From NCBI RefSeq assembly GCF_014651635.1, contig NZ_BMXG01000001.1:27233-91232 (forward strand): 64,000 nucleotides of DNA, written 5' to 3'. This DNA comes from Cerasicoccus arenae (GTDB lineage: Bacteria > Verrucomicrobiota > Verrucomicrobiia > Opitutales > Cerasicoccaceae). This document shows, piece after piece, positions 63,091-64,000 of this stretch; the first letter of the stretch is position 1; every line of letters starts with the position of its first letter. Both the position numbers and the translations under genes were made by a program. The notes below the pieces were generated by a model. That model was not told the DNA's origin. It saw only the letters and a program-made list of their open reading frames with translations, and made no database searches.

Positions 63091-63526
63091 GACAGCCCGC
63101 GCAGAGACCGTAGAGTTCTAAGCGATGGGACAAGTCTTCGTAGCCTAATTTGCGGGCAGCGTCCTCAAAGGGACCAATCATGCAGGCGTCCAGGCAATCG
63201 ATCTTGCCGCACTTCCGACAGATAACGTGGTGGTGATGGCCATGGGCGGTATCGATCATTTCGTAAAGCGCCTTGCCCTGCTCGTCGCGCACAACCTGCA
63301 ACACGCTGGCCTCCTCGAAGGCCCCGAGGCACCGGTAGAGTGTCACCAAGTCAAAAGTGTTGCGGCCTAGCTTGCGGTGAATCGCCTCGACGGAAAGTGG
63401 GGTCGCCGCCTCAAACAGCACGCTGACTAATCGTTTGCGCGTGGCAGTTATGCGCATCCCGTGTTCGCGGAGAGCCTCCAGCACGCTATCAATGTCCTTT
63501 ACTTCCGAATGATGTGGCACAGGCAA
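63086..63526 (-). CDS. Fur-family metal-responsive repressor
   Basis: A 146-residue Fur/Zur-type regulator. The winged helix ('SVLEALREHGMRITATRKRLVSVLFEAATPLSVEAIHRKL', 'DLVTLYRCLGAFEEASVL') is followed by a His-rich metal site 'AHGHHHHVICRKCGKIDCL' with a CxxC zinc pair, and a second 'CAGC' pair at the C-terminus. Residues at the regulatory site do not by themselves tell iron from zinc. It is monocistronic here. Its targets are unknown; the CusBA-type efflux genes are a possible but unproven partner. Confidence 0.93.
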   Translation of the reverse strand: MPVPHHSEVKDIDSVLEALREHGMRITATRKRLVSVLFEAATPLSVEAIHRKLGRNTFDLVTLYRCLGAFEEASVLQVVRDEQGKALYEMIDTAHGHHHHVICRKCGKIDCLDACMIGPFEDAARKLGYEDLSHRLELYGLCAGCR

Positions 63527-63785
63527 AAACTACGGATAGTTCACCAATATTAGCAAGCCGCGAGGACGATGTTATTCATTTAAGAGTAAATGCGCGTGCC
63601 CCTAAGATTTATTTTCGACGATGCTATCCACGTCGGCTCCATGGTTTTGCAAATGCTTGATTACCAGCAGGGATTGGTAATTATTGCTGAAATTTAACAG
63701 TAAACAAAAGAACACCTTTTTCTTGCCAAAGCAAGGCGGATCGTCCAAAATAGCATTTTCATTAATCAACCCCCATTACCCCGCC
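63527..63785. other. Intergenic region upstream of window-end frame
   Basis: About 260 bases between the Fur-family gene and the last open frame. It has no recognisable motif or terminator and presumably holds the divergent promoters. Confidence 0.3.
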
Positions 63786-64000
63786 ATGAATAACGAACAC
63801 CCTTATATAGATAGGCTGGATGCCGATGCGCCCCTACCCACTCCCCACGAGGCCCTTGCCGTTCGCCTTGCTCCGCCGAAATCTCGATTTACCGAGGCGT
63901 CGCCGCGTTTTCTGTTCTTTGACTATCTATATAGACCCAGCTCCCCCCCCCCCCCCTTCAAGGGCAGGATTGTAAATTTCCAAGAAAAACTTGCCCGACG
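63786..64000 (+). CDS. Unrecognised gene, 5' part (cut by window edge)
   Basis: An open frame of 71 codons from the ATG at 63786 runs to the window end without a stop. The start reads MNNEHPYIDRLDADAPLPTP and continues 'LAVRLAPPKSRFTEASPRFLFFDYLYRPSS' with a proline run and 'FKGRIVNFQEKLAR'. I do not recognise it. It contains a C14 tract (63943-63956) coding for prolines, and an 11-bp inverted repeat. Coding is plausible because no stop occurs, but the product is unknown. Confidence 0.42.
   Translation, partial: MNNEHPYIDRLDADAPLPTPHEALAVRLAPPKSRFTEASPRFLFFDYLYRPSSPPPPFKGRIVNFQEKLAR
63804..63933. repeat. 11-bp inverted repeat at window end
   Basis: TATATAGATAG (63804-63814) and CTATCTATATA (63923-63933) are perfect reverse complements, 108 bases apart, inside the last open frame. 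Just downstream is a C14 run. Confidence 0.5.

Overview
The window is a 64 kb stretch of Gram-negative bacterial chromosome, almost entirely coding. It most likely comes from Verrucomicrobiota, class Opitutae or a relative. I infer this from three PEP-CTERM proteins with the 'PEPSTY...GF' anchor, a DUF5069 protein, a secreted protein ending in an 'STDLTNW'-type module, a PurF of the Bacteroidetes/Verrucomicrobia 'KHECGIA...RLLKPL' type, and lipid A/LPS genes. Species assignment needs a search I cannot run. I see no prophage, insertion sequence, CRISPR array, rRNA or tRNA.

Layout. 0-1.1 kb: purF (cut by the window edge) and hisA. 1.3-6.3 kb: a ketosynthase, acyl carrier protein and CrtI-like FAD oxidoreductase, then two secreted proteins (DUF2092, DUF6515-like) and a Cdd1-like helix-hairpin-helix protein. 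6.3-10.7 kb: Mini-RNase III-like protein, glycogen branching enzyme and M42 aminopeptidase. 10.7-16.2 kb: smc and a secreted protein of unknown role. 16.4-20.6 kb: dnaK-groES-groEL. 20.7-28.8 kb: family 2 glycosyltransferase, rsmE, a four-gene MacAB/TolC-like efflux operon and glnS. 28.8-33.2 kb: a gene-poor stretch with a small plus-strand transcription unit, msrB, a large PEP-CTERM protein, and two short minus-strand transcription units that look like structured RNAs and/or tiny genes. 33.2-36 kb: ABC importer ATPase and permease tightly joined to folP-folB. 36-41.8 kb: response regulator, tgt, duplicated PEP-CTERM genes, trpG/pabA, nrdR and a HIT protein. 41.9-46.4 kb: dihydrolipoamide-dehydrogenase-like flavoprotein, DUF5069, polyphosphate glucokinase, FecR-domain protein and FMN reductase. 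46.4-51.9 kb: CusB/CusA-type heavy-metal efflux. 51.9-55.3 kb: proline-rich secreted protein, EI24-like membrane protein and SHD1/C39-like peptidase protein. 55.3-61.3 kb: a tightly overlapping minus-strand envelope operon (LpxL-GT9 fusion, CPBP protease, SGNH-methyltransferase fusion, MsbA-like exporter). 61.4-64 kb: a lipoprotein with an internal pilin-like helix, a Fur-family regulator and the start of an unrecognised gene.

The genes are mostly housekeeping and envelope functions. The most unusual points are the ketosynthase/ACP/FAD trio, the pair of compact structured transcription units near 32.3-32.9 kb, the two domain fusions in the envelope operon, the ABC importer embedded in the folate genes, a tRNA-guanine transglycosylase lacking two zinc cysteines, and repeated long C homopolymers (8-14 bases) inside genes, including glgB, glnS and rsmE. 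Many genes lack an obvious Shine-Dalgarno sequence, so several starts are uncertain.
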